DNA of 64,000 nt. It comes from Rhodococcus sp. 14-1411-2a (GTDB lineage Bacteria; Actinomycetota; Actinomycetes; Mycobacteriales; Mycobacteriaceae). Positions 26,870 through 35,977 of the stretch are shown piece after piece (position 1 is the first letter of the stretch; each line of letters begins with the position of its first letter). A model generated the notes under the pieces. It saw nothing but the letters and a program-made list of their open reading frames with translations, ran no database searches and was not told the origin of the DNA. Location: the NCBI RefSeq assembly GCF_002259485.1, contig NZ_NPGA01000005.1, forward strand, positions 62,001-126,000, read 5' to 3'. Made by a program: the position numbers and the translations under genes.

Positions 26870-27904
26870 TCAGTTCCTTTCGAGGAGACGGCGTGCACCC
26901 GCGACGATGCGGTCGGCGTCGGGAACGTAGGCCTTCTCGAGTGGAGTGCTGAACGGCACAGGCGTGAAGGGCGCGCCGACGCGCAGGACGGGCGCGTCCA
27001 GGTAGTCGAACGCCTCCTCCTGGATCTGCGCGGCCACCTCGGCTCCGATTCCGCCGAAAGTCACTGCCTCGTGCACCACCAGAATGCGGTTGGTCTTCGA
27101 CGCGGACCTCACGATGGTGGCAGTGTCCAGCGGCTGGACCGTGCGAGGATCGACGACCTCCACCGACACCCCGGACTCGGCCAGGATGTCCGCGGCTTTC
27201 AGCGCTTCGGAGACCATGCGGCCGAACGCCACGATGGTCACGTCCTCGCCTTCTCGCGGGACGGACGCCTCGCCGAGCGGGATTGCGTAGACGTCCTCTG
27301 GAACCTCGGCGCGGGCACCGAGAAGGACCTTGTTGAGCATGAACACGACGGGGTTGTCGTCACGTACCGCCGAAACCATCAGTCCCTTGGCGTCGTACGC
27401 GTTCGACGGCATGACCACCTTGAGGCCGGGCGTATGAGCCAACCAGGCCTCGAGGCTCTGTGAATGCTGTGCGCCCGCACTGACTCCGGCTCCGTATGCG
27501 ACTGCGATGACCATGGGGACCTTGACGTCGCCGCCGTACATGAATTTCATCTTGGCGGCCTGGTTGACCACCTGATCGAGCGCGACGGCCAGGAAGTCCA
27601 TGAACATGATGTCGATGATGGGGCGTAGACCACGTGCGGCCGCCCCGACGCCGAGTCCGATCAGACCCATCTCGGCGATCGGAGTGTCGACCATGCGGCG
27701 CGATCCGAACTCGGCGAGCAGCCCGTCGTACATGTGGAAGACGCCGCCGTAGGCCGCGACGTCCTCGCCGGCGACGAAGACGTTCTCGTCTTCGTGCATG
27801 ACCTGGGCGACGGCCTCGTTGTAGGCCTTGACGTAGGTGGTGACTCTGCCCGCAGCGGCCGGTGCCGTCGCGGTTGCGTTGGGTGATTCCGTTGCAGTAG
27901 ACAT
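26870..27904 (-). CDS. 2-oxoacid dehydrogenase E1 beta subunit
   Basis: 344 residues. The family pattern is clear: EDVAAYGGVFHMYDGL, RMVDTPIAEMGLIGLGVGAA, GAGVSAGAQHSQSLEAW and EVVDPRTVQPLDTATIVRS. With the alpha subunit it binds thiamine diphosphate and decarboxylates a 2-oxoacid or cleaves an acyloin, passing the acyl group to E2. It is 20 bases downstream of the E1 alpha gene. Sequence alone does not separate pyruvate, branched-chain and acetoin specificity; the alpha subunit looks nearest to AcoA. Confidence 0.93.
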   Translation of the reverse strand: MSTATESPNATATAPAAAGRVTTYVKAYNEAVAQVMHEDENVFVAGEDVAAYGGVFHMYDGLLAEFGSRRMVDTPIAEMGLIGLGVGAAARGLRPIIDIMFMDFLAVALDQVVNQAAKMKFMYGGDVKVPMVIAVAYGAGVSAGAQHSQSLEAWLAHTPGLKVVMPSNAYDAKGLMVSAVRDDNPVVFMLNKVLLGARAEVPEDVYAIPLGEASVPREGEDVTIVAFGRMVSEALKAADILAESGVSVEVVDPRTVQPLDTATIVRSASKTNRILVVHEAVTFGGIGAEVAAQIQEEAFDYLDAPVLRVGAPFTPVPFSTPLEKAYVPDADRIVAGARRLLERN

Positions 27905-27923
27905 TCTCAGCCTTTTCAGATCT

Positions 27924-28955
27924 TCAGTCGCTGTAGACGTTGAGGGCGAAGTCGGCCAGATCCGGATACGGACTGGCCTCGGCGAAACTCACGGATTCTG
28001 CGATGTCGGCGTCGACCTCGGCCCAGACGGTCGCGAATTCGGCTTCGGTGACGAGCCCCTCGGTCACCGCCCGCGCTTCGAGCAACTTGATGGCATCGCG
28101 CTCCTTCCAGGCCTCGACCTCCTCCGCGGTGCGGTACGTCTTGCGCAGACCCTTCACACCCTGATGGTCGTAGTACCGATACGTCTTGGCTTCCACCAGG
28201 GTCGGACCGCCACCGTTTCGCGCTCGCTCGACCGCGCGACCGACTGCGGCCCGCACGGCGATCGCGTCCATTCCATCGCAGATCTCGCTCGGAAAACCGT
28301 AGGCCGCAGCGCGATCGGCCACATTCTCCAGCTTCATGTGGTCACGGAGTGCCGTGAACTCGGCGTATCCGTTGTTTTCGCAGACGAAGACCACCGGCAA
28401 CCCGAGTATCCCGGCGATGTTGGCCGCCTCGTGGAACGCCCCGATGTTGCTCGCTCCGTCGCCGAAGAAGGGGACCGCCACCGAATCCTCCTCGCGGTAC
28501 TTGGCCGCGAACGCAGCACCTACGGCGATCGGAATACCGCCTCCGACAATGCCATTGGCACCGAGCATGCCGATCGACAGGTCGTTGATGTGCATGGAGC
28601 CGCCGCGGCCCTTGCAGTAACCGTCGACGCGGCCGAACAACTCGGCGAACATCGGCTTGAATTCGGCACCCTTGGCGACGGCATGACCGTGTCCGCGGTG
28701 GGTCGAGGTGATCTGGTCGGTGTCCCTGAGATTGGACATCGTGCCGGCTGCGACCGCCTCCTGGCCGACGTAGAGATGCAGAAAGCCCGGCATCCGACCG
28801 CCCTCCATCAACCGGCCGGCCTCGGTCTCGAACTGCCTGATGCGCACCATCCTGCGGTGCAGATCGAGCAGAACCTCCCTGCTCGGCGTCGGATCGTTCG
28901 ATCCGATGGGCTCTACGGCCTCGCGGGTCGGGTCGGTCGCGGTCGAAGTCACCAC
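27924..28955 (-). CDS. 2-oxoacid/acetoin dehydrogenase E1 alpha subunit
   Basis: 343 residues. THRGHGHAVAKG, GRGGSMHINDLSIGMLGANG and the thiamine diphosphate motif GDGASNIGAFHEAANIAG to VCENN resemble AcoA of acetoin cleavage and bacterial PDH E1 alpha. The frame opens with a GTG at 28961, but AGAAGAGG is too close to it; the GTG at 28955 or 28952 has suitable spacing and I use 28955. First gene of the operon E1a-E1b-E2-DUF35-Ltp2-FadE. The E3 gene is separate, at 35978-37378. Confidence 0.92.
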   Translation of the reverse strand: MVTSTATDPTREAVEPIGSNDPTPSREVLLDLHRRMVRIRQFETEAGRLMEGGRMPGFLHLYVGQEAVAAGTMSNLRDTDQITSTHRGHGHAVAKGAEFKPMFAELFGRVDGYCKGRGGSMHINDLSIGMLGANGIVGGGIPIAVGAAFAAKYREEDSVAVPFFGDGASNIGAFHEAANIAGILGLPVVFVCENNGYAEFTALRDHMKLENVADRAAAYGFPSEICDGMDAIAVRAAVGRAVERARNGGGPTLVEAKTYRYYDHQGVKGLRKTYRTAEEVEAWKERDAIKLLEARAVTEGLVTEAEFATVWAEVDADIAESVSFAEASPYPDLADFALNVYSD

Positions 28956-29082
28956 GTACACCTCTTCTCTGCAGACTTTGTTTACGTCTTCACCAGTATG
29001 GGCCCCACACTAGCGCAATGTAAGTAGAATCACTATAAAGTTACTTCAGCCCGCCGCGTCACACCTTTGGAGGATCGATCCC
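28956..29082. promoter_or_regulatory. Divergent promoter region of the E1 alpha operon and the acyl-CoA ligase
   Basis: 127 bases holding CTATAAAGTTACTTCAG with operator core AGTTACT at 29039-29045, very similar to the copy before the first RD-HD gene. TTTGGAGG just before 29083 is the ligase ribosome site. The operator lies 44 bases upstream of the ligase start, where it could block both promoters. Confidence 0.55.
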
Positions 29083-30630
29083 ATGCTCGACCGAATCAGA
29101 GATCGAGCACGAGTCGAGCCATCAGGCCGGGCATTGACGGACGACACCACCTCGATGACGTGGTCCGACCTGCTCAGCGCCCTCGAGGCGCTCGGCGAGC
29201 TCCTTCTCGAGATCGCCCCCGATTCGGACGATCGCATCGCCGTCATCGGCGAGAACTGCGCTCCGACCCTGCTCACGCACGTGGCGGCCATCGCGCGGGG
29301 GGTCGGTACCGTCGCGATCTCCCGTCAGCTGACACCGAACGAGATGTCGGAGCAGTTCCTCGACTCCGGAACCGTCGCGGTGGTGACCGGTCCGGCCGGC
29401 CTTGCCTCGGCCCGCGCCGCAGCGGCCACCGCGGGCCTACGCGAAGTGATTGCGCACGGCTGCGACGGTGGCGTCGACACGGTGGCCTGGTCGGTGGCCG
29501 TCGCGCCGCAACGAGCTGCGTCTGCATCCACACCTCCGACCCAGCGCCCCGCACGTCCGCCTCTGGTCTACACATCCGGCACCACCGGCCGTGCCCGAGG
29601 CACCCAGGTGCGTTGGTTACCGGCCACGGGCCAGAGCGCTGCAGAATTCGCCGACGCGGTGGCCGCGCGGTCGGGTTACCCGGACGGGGTTCACCTGGTC
29701 GTGGGACCACTTCAGCACAACGGGCCGTTGACCGCCGTTCGGCATCTGCTCTCCGGCAACCCCGTGGTGGTGCTGGGACGTTTCGACGCCGAGAGAACGC
29801 TGGATTCGATCGACCGCCACCGCGTCACGTCCACGTTGATGGTTCCGACGCACTTCCAGCGGCTGCTCGGACTCGATACCCACATTCGCTCGATGTACGA
29901 CGTCTCCAGTCTCGAGTACGTCGCGCATACCGGCTCGGCGTGCCCGCCGGCCGTCAAGCGATCGATGATCGACTGGTTCGGTCCGGTTCTGGTGGAGTCC
30001 TACGGCGGCAGCGAAATCGGGACGGTGTGCAAGATCGCCTCGCCGGACTGGCTCACGCACCCGGGATCGGTCGGGCGGGCAGTACCGCCCTTCGAGGCTG
30101 TCGTGGTCGACGCCGACGGAACCGAACTCGACCGCGGGCAGGTCGGGGTGCTGGGCTTCCGAACGCCGCCGGAACGCAGTGTGGTGTATCACGCTGATCC
30201 CGAGAAGACCGCAGCCGCTTACATTTTGCCGGGTGTGGCAACGCTGGGCGATGTCGGCTACGTGGACGAGAACGGGTTCGTCTTCATCACCGACAGAGTC
30301 GCCGACATGGTGGTGTCGGGAGGCGTGAACCTCTACCCCGCCGAGAGCGAACGAGTTCTGGCCGCACACCCTGCCGTGGCGGAGGTCGCAGTCATCGGAG
30401 TACCGGATGCCGACTTCGGTGAAGCCCTGCTGGCTCTGATTGTCCCGGAACCGAATACACCACTCGATATCACCGAACTCGAAAGGTTCGCCAAGGCGTC
30501 GATGGCATCGTACAAATGCCCCAAGCGCTACGTGATCGTCGACGAGCTGACGCGCAACGTCATGGGCAAGCTCGACAAGAAGGCACTGCGAGCGCCGTAT
30601 TGGGACACCGACCGGACCATCGCCGGGTAG
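29083..30630 (+). CDS. AMP-forming acyl-CoA synthetase (ligase)
   Basis: 515 residues of the ANL superfamily. The P-loop-like motif is VYTSGTTGRARGT, followed by ESYGGSEIG, GDVGYVDENGFVFITDR and the C-terminal catalytic lysine in MGKLDKKAL. It activates a carboxylic acid as acyl-AMP and then acyl-CoA, most likely the entry step for the acid handled by the FadE and Ltp2 enzymes nearby. Ribosome site GGAGG. Monocistronic, converging on a CurA-like reductase 38 bases away; that gap shows no clear hairpin. Confidence 0.93.
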   Translation: MLDRIRDRARVEPSGRALTDDTTSMTWSDLLSALEALGELLLEIAPDSDDRIAVIGENCAPTLLTHVAAIARGVGTVAISRQLTPNEMSEQFLDSGTVAVVTGPAGLASARAAAATAGLREVIAHGCDGGVDTVAWSVAVAPQRAASASTPPTQRPARPPLVYTSGTTGRARGTQVRWLPATGQSAAEFADAVAARSGYPDGVHLVVGPLQHNGPLTAVRHLLSGNPVVVLGRFDAERTLDSIDRHRVTSTLMVPTHFQRLLGLDTHIRSMYDVSSLEYVAHTGSACPPAVKRSMIDWFGPVLVESYGGSEIGTVCKIASPDWLTHPGSVGRAVPPFEAVVVDADGTELDRGQVGVLGFRTPPERSVVYHADPEKTAAAYILPGVATLGDVGYVDENGFVFITDRVADMVVSGGVNLYPAESERVLAAHPAVAEVAVIGVPDADFGEALLALIVPEPNTPLDITELERFAKASMASYKCPKRYVIVDELTRNVMGKLDKKALRAPYWDTDRTIAG

Positions 30631-30668
30631 ACGTTGGGTAGATGTCGGGTCCGTCGGGACGACGCGGG

Positions 30669-31682
30669 TCAGGACACCCGGACCAGCATCTTGCCGACGT
30701 TTCCGCCGCCGAGCATGGACACGAATGCGCTTGCCGCGTTGTCGAGGCCCTCGTGGATCGTGGACTCGGCCACGATCTCGCCGGCAGCGAGCCAGCCGGC
30801 GACGCAATCCTCGAACTCGCTCCTGAGATCCTCGTGATCACGGACGATGAAGCCTCTCATGGTGATCCGTTTCAGGATCACCTCGATCAGACGGTCCAGA
30901 GGTGGACTGTCCGGACCACCGTTCGAGATCATTCCGCACAGGGCGACGCGGCCTTGCTGACGAAGCGCAGACAGTGCAGCCACGAGGTGGTCGCCGCCGA
31001 CGTTGTCGAAGTAGAGGTCGATGCCGTCCGGTGCCGCGGCACGCAGCGCGGCACCGACAGGGCGGGCGCGATAGTCGATTCCCACATCGAACCCGAACCG
31101 ATCACGCAGCAATGCCGCCTTGTCCGGTCCCCCGGCACTACCGATGACCCGCGTCGCACCGAGCAGTCTCGCGAACTGACCCGCAGCGCTGCCCACTGCG
31201 CCTGCCGCTGCGGAGACGAACACCGTGTCTCCCGTTCGGATCTCACCCGCGCGCTGCAGTCCGCAGTACGCCGTGAATCCGGTTTGGCCGAGTATTCCGA
31301 GCCAGTGGTGCAGGTCGATACCGCGTGGGTCGATCACCGTGGCCGCTGCGGTGTCGAGCACCGCGTGTTCACGCCAGCCGAGTCGATGCCGAACGTAGGA
31401 ACCCGCGGGCACGTCGTCGGTGCCCTCGAGCACCACCCCCAGCGCCGAGCCGTCGAGCGGAGAACCCACCTCGATATTGGTGGTGTACTGCATGTTCGAC
31501 GTCCCCAGGCGGCCCCGAGTCGACGGGTCGACGCTCATGAAGATGTTGCGGACGAGAAGCTGATCCGCAGTGCGTTCGCGTAGTGGCAACTCGCGAACGT
31601 CGAAGTGCCGAACTTCTGGTTCGCCCGAGGGTCGTTCGGCGAGAAAGACTGCCCGCGTCGCGGTCACTACACCGGCACTCAC
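30669..31682 (-). CDS. CurA-like NADP-dependent alkenal/enone reductase
   Basis: 337 residues of the zinc-free MDR family (curcumin reductase, leukotriene B4 dehydrogenase group). MSVDPSTRGRL, VSAAAGAVGSAAGQFARLLG and DLYFDNVGGDHL are characteristic, and there are no zinc-ligand cysteines. It reduces a carbon-carbon double bond conjugated to a carbonyl. The GTG start overlaps the stop of the second RD-HD protein (GTGA), so reductase and phosphotransferase-like protein are co-translated. The longer frame further upstream is a shadow. Confidence 0.88.
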   Translation of the reverse strand: MSAGVVTATRAVFLAERPSGEPEVRHFDVRELPLRERTADQLLVRNIFMSVDPSTRGRLGTSNMQYTTNIEVGSPLDGSALGVVLEGTDDVPAGSYVRHRLGWREHAVLDTAAATVIDPRGIDLHHWLGILGQTGFTAYCGLQRAGEIRTGDTVFVSAAAGAVGSAAGQFARLLGATRVIGSAGGPDKAALLRDRFGFDVGIDYRARPVGAALRAAAPDGIDLYFDNVGGDHLVAALSALRQQGRVALCGMISNGGPDSPPLDRLIEVILKRITMRGFIVRDHEDLRSEFEDCVAGWLAAGEIVAESTIHEGLDNAASAFVSMLGGGNVGKMLVRVS

Positions 31683-33403
31683 GGCAGCTCCAGAATGGTG
31701 ACCGTGCCCTTGGACCCGTCGATCTCCACGAGCGCTCCGTTGGGAATGCGGCGAGTTGCCGCTGGAACTCCTGCGGCGCAGGCGATGCCGAGTTCGCGGC
31801 TGACGATCATCGCGTGGGAACCCATCGCCCCGACGTCGGTGATTGCGCCACCCGAGACCATGAACAACGGTGTCCACGACGGATCCGTCTGTGGCGCAAC
31901 GAGAATTTCACCGACCTCGAACTCGTCGAGTGCCGCCATCGAGGTGATCACCCTGGTGCGGCCCTGGGTGACTCCCGGTGACGCGCCCGAACCCTGCAGC
32001 ACATCGCCCACCCGTACGGGCTCGACGGCCGACTGGCCTTTGCGGCCTAGGGAGGACAACGGCGGAAACGCCTCGCGTCCGTCGAGGAACGTGGGCAGCT
32101 CGAGCCCGAACAGTTCCTTCCAGTCGCTGTGGCGTTGTGCAAGTGTCGGTGCGATCGACTCTGGCGCACTCGCCAGTACGTCGAGTTCGGCGTCGACAGC
32201 CATGAACACGTGGTCGGCCGATTCGAGAAGACCCTCCGAGAACAGTCGGTGTCCGAGCTCGACGAGCGGAACCCGCGCTTCGTGCAAGACCTTGATGCAG
32301 TTGGTCTTCGCCCGCTCTCGCCACGCGGCGAAACGACGAGCCGACGCAAGTGCAGCGGTGAGAGTTGCTTGCCCCTCGGCATTGTCGCCGACGATGTCCG
32401 CGGCTTCCTTCAGCGCCTTGTCGGTGGCCGACGCATGGTCGGCCAGCCGCGCATGCGGTGAGGCCGCGTCGTCCTGCAGCCGAAGTCGGTCGATCAGACC
32501 GAGTACAAGTTCGGGGCGGGTCTCCCACGACACCGATCCCAGATCCCATTCGTTGGGTCCGCGGTAACCGAAGTCGAGCAGGAACTGCTGGAACCGTGTG
32601 TCGAATTCGGAGTCGATCCCGTGCACGCGCGCACCGACACCGTGGACACCCTCGTCGAAGGCGGCCATCAGCGTGTCGTTCGCCCGCACCAGTCGGCCCA
32701 GATCCCACAGTGCATACGACGGCAGCGCCGAATCGACATCGCCGGCGGAACCCACGAGGGTCACGATGAGGTCCTGATGCTCGGCACCGAGCAACTGACC
32801 GAGTACGGCGGGGCCCACCGCGGAGCAGTTGGTGGCGACGACCTCGCCGCGCCAGGCCACTCTCTCCAGGGGCATCACCGAGCGTGCTCGCGCGACGAGA
32901 GCAGCCGGGGTCAGCACCGACAGATCCGGCCGTTCGCTCCGGAGGCGATCGGCAAGCGTTCGATCCTCCTCCAATTCGGGGAAATTCTCGGTCGAGAGAG
33001 CCCAGGCATTTCGGGCTTCCAGTCGGCGGCTCGCGTCCGAGTTCTCGTCGTCCGGGTGCGCCACGTAGGGAGGGATATCGGGGTCTCCGCCGTACCAGAG
33101 CTGATCGACCAACTCGACGGGAAGTCCGCCCCGAATGCCGGTCAGACGCGACATCGACATGTTCACATAGAGATGTCCGTAGAAGATGGCTGCCGACGCC
33201 GTCGGATCGGGCGACTCGGCCAACGAGTAGCTACCGAAGCTGGCATAGCCGAAGTTCCATCCCGGCAGGATGTTCTGAATCCAACCCAGATCCGCCCCGA
33301 GCGGCGTGATCGGGTCCGACAGCACGTCACTCGCGTTCAAGCGGGTGTACACGGGGAGACGGGTGCTGGGCTCGGTATCGACCAACCAACGCTGTTCGGA
33401 CAT
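31679..33403 (-). CDS. PEP-synthase-like substrate plus swivelling-His protein (RD-HD 2)
   Basis: 574 residues, paralogue of the protein at 6365-8104 with the same order of domains and no ATP-grasp. LPVYTRLNASDVLSDPITPL opens the substrate domain; LLDFGYRGPNEWDLGSVSWE and TNCIKVLHEARVPLVELGHR continue it. The swivelling domain has VGEILVAPQTDPSWTPLF and GAMGSHAMIVSRELGI, with His530 as candidate phospho-residue. The ATG at 33403 (GAGAAG upstream) matches the paralogue's N-terminus; the frame upstream is not conserved. Operon with the CurA-like reductase. The two paralogues differ widely, which suggests two substrates or a two-subunit enzyme. Confidence 0.75.
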   Translation of the reverse strand: MSEQRWLVDTEPSTRLPVYTRLNASDVLSDPITPLGADLGWIQNILPGWNFGYASFGSYSLAESPDPTASAAIFYGHLYVNMSMSRLTGIRGGLPVELVDQLWYGGDPDIPPYVAHPDDENSDASRRLEARNAWALSTENFPELEEDRTLADRLRSERPDLSVLTPAALVARARSVMPLERVAWRGEVVATNCSAVGPAVLGQLLGAEHQDLIVTLVGSAGDVDSALPSYALWDLGRLVRANDTLMAAFDEGVHGVGARVHGIDSEFDTRFQQFLLDFGYRGPNEWDLGSVSWETRPELVLGLIDRLRLQDDAASPHARLADHASATDKALKEAADIVGDNAEGQATLTAALASARRFAAWRERAKTNCIKVLHEARVPLVELGHRLFSEGLLESADHVFMAVDAELDVLASAPESIAPTLAQRHSDWKELFGLELPTFLDGREAFPPLSSLGRKGQSAVEPVRVGDVLQGSGASPGVTQGRTRVITSMAALDEFEVGEILVAPQTDPSWTPLFMVSGGAITDVGAMGSHAMIVSRELGIACAAGVPAATRRIPNGALVEIDGSKGTVTILELP

Positions 33404-33562
33404 GTCGCTTCTCGTCTCTGACGTCACCGTCGACGTCTCGATGGATAGTTTTTTGATTCGTCCTGCACATTGCTGTGACTTCCGCCACTCTACATGCAAG
33501 ACTGTAGACGATGACAAGTTACTTGTTCGAGATCCTGTCCGACATTTCCGAGGAGAACTTCG
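33404..33562. promoter_or_regulatory. Divergent promoter region with the best copy of the island operator
   Basis: 159 bases between RD-HD 2 and an SDR. ACAAGTTACTTGT at 33514-33526 is a perfect 13-base palindrome around a single central base, the strongest of the six copies. It is 37 bases upstream of the SDR start. Ribosome site GAGGAG for the SDR at about 33550. The remaining sequence is AT-rich (GATAGTTTTTTGATTC) and probably holds the leftward promoter. Confidence 0.62.
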
Positions 33563-34339
33563 ATGAAACTGCAAGACAAAGTTGTTGCCGTCACCGGCGG
33601 CACCCAAGGCATCGGTCGCGGCATCGCGGAGGCCGCTTTGACCGAGGGCGCGAAGGTCTCACTCAACGGCCGGTCGGCCGAGAAGGGTGACAAGGCCCTC
33701 GCCGAGTTCGGTGTCGGAGATCGCGCTGCATTCTTCGCGGGAGACGTCACCGTTCAGGCGGACGTAGAGAACTTCATCGAGCAGACGGTCGCCACCTTCG
33801 GTCGAATCGACGTTCTGGTGAACAACGCCGGTGGCGCAAAAGACCTGCAGCCCACCGTCGATCTCAGCGACGAGGAGTGGACACTGGTGATGAACTGGAA
33901 CCTGAATTCCAATTTCTGGGCCACCCGTCGAGCACTCAAGCACATGCTGCCCAACCAGTACGGCCGGATCATCAACATCTCGTCCGTCGAAGGCAAGCAC
34001 GGCAAGCCCGTGTTCACGGCATACGTCGCGGCCAAGCACGCCATCAACGGCATGACCAAGTCGATCGCCCGCGAGGTCGGCACCCAGGGCATCACCGTCA
34101 ACTCGATCTGTCCCGGACTCGTCATCACCGACATCATCAAGAACAACGGTCCCGGCACCGCCGCGGCGATGGGAATGTCGTTCGACGAGATGGTCGCACT
34201 GTTCGCCGAGGAGTCGGCCATCAAGCGGCCCAACACGATCGAAGAAGTATCGGCGATGGCCATGCTGCTCGCCTCGGACGCCGGTGCCGGAATCACCGGA
34301 GCCATCCTCAGCGTCGACGGCGGAACTGCGTCCTACTGA
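33563..34339 (+). CDS. SDR-family 3-oxoacyl/alcohol dehydrogenase (FabG-like)
   Basis: 258 residues. TGGTQGIGRG is the cofactor loop, NNAGG and AYVAAKHA supply the structural and catalytic Asn, Tyr and Lys, and the end reads ILSVDGGTASY. The NGRSAE stretch after strand 2 favours NADP. GAGGAG is well placed before the ATG. The next gene follows after 37 bases and is likely co-transcribed. Its promoter has the strongest island operator, so it should be tightly controlled. Confidence 0.9.
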   Translation: MKLQDKVVAVTGGTQGIGRGIAEAALTEGAKVSLNGRSAEKGDKALAEFGVGDRAAFFAGDVTVQADVENFIEQTVATFGRIDVLVNNAGGAKDLQPTVDLSDEEWTLVMNWNLNSNFWATRRALKHMLPNQYGRIINISSVEGKHGKPVFTAYVAAKHAINGMTKSIAREVGTQGITVNSICPGLVITDIIKNNGPGTAAAMGMSFDEMVALFAEESAIKRPNTIEEVSAMAMLLASDAGAGITGAILSVDGGTASY

Positions 34340-34376
34340 TGATCACCCCAGCGGTGCAACAACGACGGAGTCATGC

Positions 34377-35171
34377 ATGAGCACAGCCGGATTGTCTGCC
34401 AGTCGCGAACTCGCCGAACGCTATTCGGTGGTGATCAGAGGGCTCACCGCGGAGGAGTGGTCGGCTCCCAGTCGCTGCGCCGGGTGGTCCGTCAAAGACC
34501 TGGTCGCGCATACGGGATCCAATTTCAGGGTCATGGTGGACCCGCCGCCTCACGACCCGTCGGCTCCCGTGCCGACTACCGCGGAACAGGCGCAGAACCT
34601 ACTGGTCGATGCCCGACGAGACTGGTCGAGCGCGCAGGTTGCCGACGAATTCCTGTCCAACGCGGCCGGAGCACTCGGAGTACTCGAAGCGATGCAGAGC
34701 AGCGAGCTCGCATCGACGCCGATGACACTGACAGATCTGGGAACCTATCGCACCCATCAGCTTTCGGATGCCTTCGCGTTCGACATGTGGTGCCACCTCT
34801 ACGTCGACCTGCTCGGACCCGACGGTCCGGTGACACGCGATACTCCCGATCCGGAAGACGACCTGGTCCGCACCGCCGTCGACTGGATGTGGACCGGCCT
34901 ACCGCAGATGTGTACCCCGGTCAGCAGCGTCCTCGACCAGCCGCTCGGCGTGCACCTCACCGGTGCAGGCGGCGGCGAATGGACCCTCCGGCCCGGTTCC
35001 GAACTTCTGACGGTCGAATCAGGTATCACGGGCGCCGACACCGTGGTTCGCTCGTCGGCAACAGATTTCGTGCTGTGGGGCACCACCCGAAGTCCCTGGC
35101 GAGCGCATGTTTCGATCGAGGGCGACGCAGCCTACGCCGAGAAGGTCCTCGACACCGTCGACATCATCTGA
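34377..35171 (+). CDS. Mycothiol-dependent maleylpyruvate-isomerase-family (DinB-like) protein
   Basis: 264 residues matching the TIGR03083/MDMPI family. The N-terminal four-helix metal-binding part has LTAEEWSAPSRCAGWSVKDL and DLVAHTGSN with a ligand His. Its C-terminal sterol-carrier-like domain begins near GVHLTGAGGGEWTL. Members use mycothiol as a cofactor for isomerisation or thiol transfer, which fits an actinomycete. The ATG at 34377 has GGAG upstream; a second ATG 4 bases before is out of frame. The gene ends overlapping the convergent ThuA-like gene by 8 bases. Confidence 0.8.
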   Translation: MSTAGLSASRELAERYSVVIRGLTAEEWSAPSRCAGWSVKDLVAHTGSNFRVMVDPPPHDPSAPVPTTAEQAQNLLVDARRDWSSAQVADEFLSNAAGALGVLEAMQSSELASTPMTLTDLGTYRTHQLSDAFAFDMWCHLYVDLLGPDGPVTRDTPDPEDDLVRTAVDWMWTGLPQMCTPVSSVLDQPLGVHLTGAGGGEWTLRPGSELLTVESGITGADTVVRSSATDFVLWGTTRSPWRAHVSIEGDAAYAEKVLDTVDII

Positions 35172-35961
35172 GCACCGGTCGGTCGTGGGCCGTCGCACCG
35201 TTTCCGGTGACAGCCCACGACAGGCAGCGCTCGAACACGGTGAGGAACTGAGGTACCGTCCAGCTCCCCCGGTCCACCCGGCCCAGATCGTCGATGCCGA
35301 GATCCTGCACATCGAATCGTCCTCGGCAATGGCCGAGCGTGAAGTAACACACGGTCCCCCGGCCATGATCCTTGAGGTAGAGCACCGGACGCGGTTCGTC
35401 GTCGGCGGTGTGCCCTTCCTCGAAACCCGTTGACTCACCGACGAATCGAGTGTGCGCCAGGATCTGGATCGGCGGATGCAGCTCGCTGACGTAGAGCTCG
35501 TCGGTCACCTCGAACGAATCGATTCCGGCCACGAGCGGGTGCGCCGGATCGGTTATCTCGACCGTGTACGGCGCAATCGGAGGATGTCCGAGAAACTGGC
35601 TTCCCAGCACGGGCGCAATCGTGCCCAGAGTTCGTGGCGTCACGTACTTGCTCGACGAACCGGGCGCAGTCCTGTCGATCGCCGAGTTCGTGCCGTGCAA
35701 GGCGAGCCAGCGGCCACCACGAGAGACGAACTGGGCCAGAGCATCTTGCTGCGCGTCGTCGGGAACTCGATTGCAGGTGTAAGTGACAAGGAGATCGGCC
35801 GTAGCCAGCGCCTCGATGCAGTCGTAGTCCTCGAACACTCTGGTACGGACGTGCTCGTACTCGGCCAGGGACGACAACAGTTGCAGGCGTGCGTAATCGA
35901 AGTCGTGCCACTGCCCTCCGCACACGAGAACGGCATCGAGCCGGCCTGCCGGTCCAGGCAT
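35164..35961 (-). CDS. ThuA-like protein 1
   Basis: 265 residues of the ThuA family, a class I glutamine-amidotransferase-like fold of uncertain chemistry. Segments DAVLVCGGQWHDFDYAR, DLLVTYTCNRVP, GGRWLALHGTNSA, HPLVAGIDSFEVTDELY and GTVCYFTLGHCRGRF follow the family pattern. Some relatives are proposed to act on sugar derivatives, including 3-keto sugars. AAGGAG precedes the ATG. Followed in the same direction upstream by the E3 gene (16-base gap). A paralogue is at 40442-41176. Confidence 0.78.
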   Translation of the reverse strand: MPGPAGRLDAVLVCGGQWHDFDYARLQLLSSLAEYEHVRTRVFEDYDCIEALATADLLVTYTCNRVPDDAQQDALAQFVSRGGRWLALHGTNSAIDRTAPGSSSKYVTPRTLGTIAPVLGSQFLGHPPIAPYTVEITDPAHPLVAGIDSFEVTDELYVSELHPPIQILAHTRFVGESTGFEEGHTADDEPRPVLYLKDHGRGTVCYFTLGHCRGRFDVQDLGIDDLGRVDRGSWTVPQFLTVFERCLSWAVTGNGATAHDRPVLR

Positions 35962-35977
35962 CGCTTCTCCTTGTTCG

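Noticed and set aside
33514..33526. KstR2-type cholesterol operator
   Set aside because: The KstR2 consensus has CAAG and CTTG separated by two bases; here the spacing is three, centred on a single base, in all copies. The island also lacks the HIP/ring-degradation genes of that regulon.
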